Below the pieces are notes generated by a model that was not told the DNA's origin, ran no database searches, and worked only from the letters and a program-made list of their open reading frames with translations. The position numbers and the translations under genes were made by a program. Shown piece after piece: positions 60,401-64,000 of a stretch of DNA of 64,000 nt. Source of the DNA: Desulfobacterales bacterium (GTDB lineage: Bacteria > Desulfobacterota > Desulfobacteria > Desulfobacterales > UBA11574); contig JAQYVT010000007.1 of assembly GCA_030145345.1 (NCBI GenBank), positions 1-64,000 of the forward strand. Direction: 5' to 3'. The stretch's first letter is position 1. Every line of letters starts with the position of its first letter.

Positions 60401-60926
60401 AGAAGTCTCCGGGTTCCTCAACAATCGCTGATCGAATATAGCCGCCGGACAATAGCTTTTTAACCAAGGCGTCGCGATCGATATCCTCGCCAACCATGAC
60501 AAGTTCTGCATAATCACACAGCTGCTGTCTGGGTATGATTTTCTGCAGAATAGCAGATACGGTGGTAACCACCATCTGCGGCACATCACCGACGATCAGA
60601 TGATACAGTGACCTAATCCGCTTTGCTGCTGTTTCATTGTGATAAGACAGGTACTTAAATGGTAAAATATTATATGCCGGAAAATAAATCGTGGGCGGCC
60701 GGAGCTTTTCTGAAAAAAAACGCAGATCTTCCAAATAGGTTTCCGCTTCCTTTTCTGAAGGCGCTATAACGACAACAGGCGTCGGGTGCTGTGTGTATAA
60801 CCGGGATACCAGATAGGCTTTTTCAGATCCGGATACCCCTGTGCATTCAATACTGCGGTCCCTGTCTGGAATTATATCAGATATGCATCCACATGATATT
60901 TTTTCTTGATTTTGATCCATAAACAA
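57408..60926 (-). CDS. mfd: transcription-repair coupling factor
   Basis: CarD-like RID [77 protein letters not shown]. Confidence 0.98.
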   Translation of the reverse strand: [1172 protein letters not shown]

Positions 60927-60934
60927 AGTAGTTC

Positions 60935-61045
60935 CCTAATTGAGCGAAAGTTTAGGATGCCCCAGATCCAAGGCATCAAGGACGAAGCCGTCGTCTACTG
61001 CGAGCCCTTGATAACGATGGAGATGGGGTATCATCAGCTTTCCCG
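60935..61045. repeat. degraded palindromic element (element D) with CCTAATTGAGCG left end
   Basis: GATGCCCCAGATCCAAGGCATCAAGG ... CCCTTGATAACGATGGAGATGGGGTATC. Confidence 0.6.
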
Positions 61046-61204
61046 AAGGGTAAACAAAATGGGATGGTATTAAAAGATTTATATCTCATTCATAGAAGCG
61101 GTGTGAAAACACATTTTTATCTGCAGAATATATAAAAAATTAAACACTTGTAATATTTTTCCCAATTTGTTTACGATCAATTATGGTAGTTGTCTTTTTA
61201 TTAT

Positions 61205-61280
61205 GCCGGCGTAGCTCAGTTGGTAGAGCAGCTGATTCGTAATCAGCAGGTAGGCGGTTCGACTCCGCCCGTCGGCTCCA
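61205..61280 (+). tRNA. tRNA-Thr(CGT), CCA encoded
   Basis: GCCGGCG acceptor pairing CGTCGGC; anticodon arm GCTGA-TTCGTAA-TCAGC; GGTTCGACTCC. Confidence 0.96.
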
Positions 61281-61518
61281 TCTTATTCTTAGGGGTTTTG
61301 GCTGGTTGACGGCCAAGTGCTTTATTTTTTGTGCCCCAAAAATAAGATGCATTTTCGAACCGCTATAGCCCAATTCGGATCATTGTGCAACCGGCGTTTA
61401 TGCCCCCTGCAATTCGCACGTTAACCTGCAGAAAAAATATATCCTCACGCATTCAGGTGATCTGATTTTTTTTGCGATCCCAAGGGTACGCCTGTAACCA
61501 AAATAAAAAGGAGTTGTC

Positions 61519-63036
61519 GTGAGTTATAAAATAGGATTTGTTGGAACCGACGCAAGAACCCTTTTAAGTGCCTTGATCACTTCAACGGCAACCAGTGAAA
61601 ACCATCCGGAGGATTTTCAAGGCGTCGTTGTTCGGGGAATGCCGTCCATGCCCCCGTTCGCAAAGACAATGCAATGGCCGATAAAATTTTTACCCACAAC
61701 AGACAATTCAAAAAGAGCATATGCCGCTGCAATAATTGAGGCCCTTAAAGACGGCTCCATCGACGGTGTTGTTCCAATGCCCGAAGATTTATTGCTCGAG
61801 GGTTTGGTTGATGAATTGGAGGAAGCCGGTTTTCTCGATTCTATTTTAGGATTTACCCGCAAAAGTTCATTTATTGAAGGCGACAAAATCGCGTGTAAAC
61901 GTCTTTGTCGTGAATATGGGATCCCTGTTGCCGACCAATGGCATGAAGTCGATGCCAGAGACTATGCACAGGTTTCCAAAACGTGTCTGGCTCTGATCGA
62001 CCAGTATGGCGGCGCGGTGCTGAAGTATCCGTATAGTGCCGGCGGGAAAGGTTCCCGGATTATTTTGAACGCATGGGAAATCAAAGAGGTCTATGACACG
62101 TTAATCAACGATTATGGGAAAATTTATAAACGATTTCCGGGGAAAAAATCCCCATGGCCGCTCCTTATCGAGTCGAGGATGTCCGGCGTCGAAATTTCAT
62201 TTAATATTTTAATCGATAAAAACGAAAATTTTCAAATCCTTCCCACCTCCATGGATTATCCGGAGCGCTTCCCCGGACCTGCCAGTAAGAACAATCCGAT
62301 TACCGGTGGAATGGGCAGCATTTCACCCCATCCCATGGAAACATCCGCTCTGCTGGAAATGGCGGCCCAAGATATTGTTAAGCCGCTGATAAAAGCCTTG
62401 AAAGACCAAAATATGTTACGTCCCTGCCTGGTATACCCCGGCTGCTTTTTATCGTTTGACGGCAATATGGCCCCAACGAGAATTCGCGTCTGTGAGATCA
62501 ATATTCGGCCCCCAGAGCCTGAATGGCAGCCGGTTGTCCGCAGAATAAGAAACCTGGGCCCCTTAATCAAGGCCACGCTTCAAGGAAACTTGGATACCGT
62601 CACCCCCGAAATAAGGTCTGACCAGATATCCATCTGCACGGCTCTGGTTACGGGATCCGGCGGCCCCCAAGGCCAGAAGGGGTATCCGTGGTCCTGCACC
62701 AAGGGGGAACCCGTCCATATCGATTTTGCCTACCTGAACAAAAAAAAGATCCAGGTGATTCCATCTGCCATGACGTATTCAGACGAAGAAGGCGTTTTCA
62801 AATCCGATGGCAGTCGTGTCGCCTATTGCAATCTCAATGCCACCGTCAAACCCGGAGAAAGCAGAGCAAAAGCAGCTGAACGGCTTCGAAAGAAAGTATT
62901 GACGGCCTTTGAAAATGGTAAAATACGGGTTATCCCCCGGGAAAATCCTGAAGGGAACCGACTGGATTTACGGTACGATATCGGCAACCACTTTGACATG
63001 GCAGAAGAATTGCTGCCAACAAAAATCACTGTGTAA
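61519..63036 (+). CDS. divergent phosphoribosylamine--glycine ligase (PurD)-like ATP-grasp protein
   Basis: YPYSAGGKGSRI, NPITGGMGSISPHP, CEINIRPPEPEWQPV, GYPW, C-terminal DLRYDIG. Confidence 0.8.
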   Translation: MSYKIGFVGTDARTLLSALITSTATSENHPEDFQGVVVRGMPSMPPFAKTMQWPIKFLPTTDNSKRAYAAAIIEALKDGSIDGVVPMPEDLLLEGLVDELEEAGFLDSILGFTRKSSFIEGDKIACKRLCREYGIPVADQWHEVDARDYAQVSKTCLALIDQYGGAVLKYPYSAGGKGSRIILNAWEIKEVYDTLINDYGKIYKRFPGKKSPWPLLIESRMSGVEISFNILIDKNENFQILPTSMDYPERFPGPASKNNPITGGMGSISPHPMETSALLEMAAQDIVKPLIKALKDQNMLRPCLVYPGCFLSFDGNMAPTRIRVCEINIRPPEPEWQPVVRRIRNLGPLIKATLQGNLDTVTPEIRSDQISICTALVTGSGGPQGQKGYPWSCTKGEPVHIDFAYLNKKKIQVIPSAMTYSDEEGVFKSDGSRVAYCNLNATVKPGESRAKAAERLRKKVLTAFENGKIRVIPRENPEGNRLDLRYDIGNHFDMAEELLPTKITV

Positions 63037-63180
63037 AGTCGATGTTGGATTTACCATGGCAAATCTCAAAAAATGCTTGTATTTTAGTTCGTTGAATAAT
63101 ATTTTCACTTCAATCGTCTTGACAGACATATCCGTTTGACATACCGATAAGAAATAGATCGATGATGAGGAGGCAGATGA

Positions 63181-63312
63181 ATGAACGATCCAGACGACAT
63201 AGAGTTCAAATGCGAGATCAATAAAATCATGAAAAATGTCCATAACATAATAAAAAAAATTGAAACCCTCGATCCGGCCAAGGACGATAATTCAAAGCAA
63301 AGTAAGGATTAA
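63181..63312 (+). CDS. small hypothetical protein (43 aa)
   Basis: MNDPDDIEFKCEINKIMKNVHNIIKKIETLDPAKDDNSKQSKD; GAGGAGG SD upstream; absent from supplied track. Confidence 0.55.
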   Translation: MNDPDDIEFKCEINKIMKNVHNIIKKIETLDPAKDDNSKQSKD

Positions 63313-63368
63313 CTTTCGTAAATATTAAGGTATTGAATAAATAAAAAAAATGATTTTAAGGAGGCGCC

Positions 63369-63650
63369 ATGGCATTAACTAAAAATGATATTGTCACAAG
63401 TGTACACGATCTGGGTTTTACCAAGAAAAAATCTGTGGAAATCATCGAATCTTTACTGGAAACTATTAAAAGTTCGCTGGAGAAGAATGAAGATGTCCTG
63501 ATTTCGGGATTTGGAAAATTTTGTGTGAAGCAAAAAAAACAACGGAGAGGCCGCAACCCTGCCACCGGCGACGACTTGATGTTGAAAGAACGTAAAGTGG
63601 TTACGTTCAAATGTTCAGGAAAATTGAGGGACAAGATCAACGGACAATAG
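63369..63650 (+). CDS. integration host factor alpha / HU-family DNA-binding protein
   Basis: LTKNDIVTSVHDLGFTKKKSVEIIESLLETIKSSL...GFGKFCVKQKKQRRGRNPATGDDLMLKERKVVTFKCSGKLR. Confidence 0.96.
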   Translation: MALTKNDIVTSVHDLGFTKKKSVEIIESLLETIKSSLEKNEDVLISGFGKFCVKQKKQRRGRNPATGDDLMLKERKVVTFKCSGKLRDKINGQ

Positions 63651-63683
63651 GCGCCGGATTTAACTGAATCCCTGAAGACCCTT

Positions 63684-64000
63684 TTAACTGCCCATTGTAC
63701 TGAGCCATAAAAATTGATAGGAATTCAACGTTAATGCATCTGTACGGAAAATCTCGCCGGTAATGACGTCTCTCATCCGCACAGGAGTTCCGGCGCTCGA
63801 TAACGAAACTGTGACCCGTTTGGACGAAATATTGGTGACGGCATACAGTTTTTGACCCTCAGCATACCTTGCGATGACAAACACTTGAGGATCGATTCCC
63901 AGTATCTCAAAATCGGCGTTCGGGTGAAAAGCAGGCTGCTTCCTCCTGGTTTTGATCATTTTAATATACCGATAAAATATCTGAGAGCGGAAGGTTTCAG
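63684..64000 (-). CDS. C-terminal part of an alpha-amylase-family sugar phosphorylase-like enzyme (runs off window)
   Basis: Frame open through the window end (ETFRSQIFYRYIKMIKTRRKQPAFHPNADFEILGIDPQVFVIARY...), typical GH13 C-terminal beta domain. Confidence 0.75.
   Translation of the reverse strand, partial: ETFRSQIFYRYIKMIKTRRKQPAFHPNADFEILGIDPQVFVIARYAEGQKLYAVTNISSKRVTVSLSSAGTPVRMRDVITGEIFRTDALTLNSYQFLWLSTMGS

Overview
This window reads as a mostly housekeeping stretch of a Desulfobacterota-like (probably Desulfobacterales, sulfate-reducer-like) chromosome. The host is inferred from protein character and gene neighbourhoods; no search was run. Recognisable blocks are: nifU/nifS-like Fe-S genes; ldtD/mepK-like envelope genes; ydbH/ydbL-like genes; groES-groEL; hflK-hflC; dciA-like DUF721 with a tRNA1(Val) methyltransferase; two tRNA-Ser genes with dnaX-ebfC-recR; murI; a tamB-like gene with an Omp85 gene; glyQ-glyS with a GHMP kinase, recO, mgtE, surA, a SurA-like lipoprotein and mfd; tRNA-Thr; a purD-like ATP-grasp gene; and an IHF/HU gene. 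No prophage, CRISPR array, intact IS or classical defence island is visible. The most interesting signals are four. (1) A NifS/IscS-like protein beside a NifU/IscU scaffold has 'SNTFYGPTG' where the PLP Schiff-base lysine motif '(S/G)HK-YGPKG' is expected, yet it keeps the catalytic cysteine loop. This is the situation reported for Archaeoglobus fulgidus IscS. (2) Intergenic palindromic elements share a common core, but each has its own self-complementary ends; three of them are 142-144 bp long. (3) A second family (ends TGATGAACTCGTAAAAAGTC) occurs as two ~200-bp copies, one 69-bp internally deleted copy and a relic. (4) Small genes absent from the ORF track include a bS22/COX24-type 32-aa protein and a metallophosphoesterase N-terminus that seems to need a non-NTG start.
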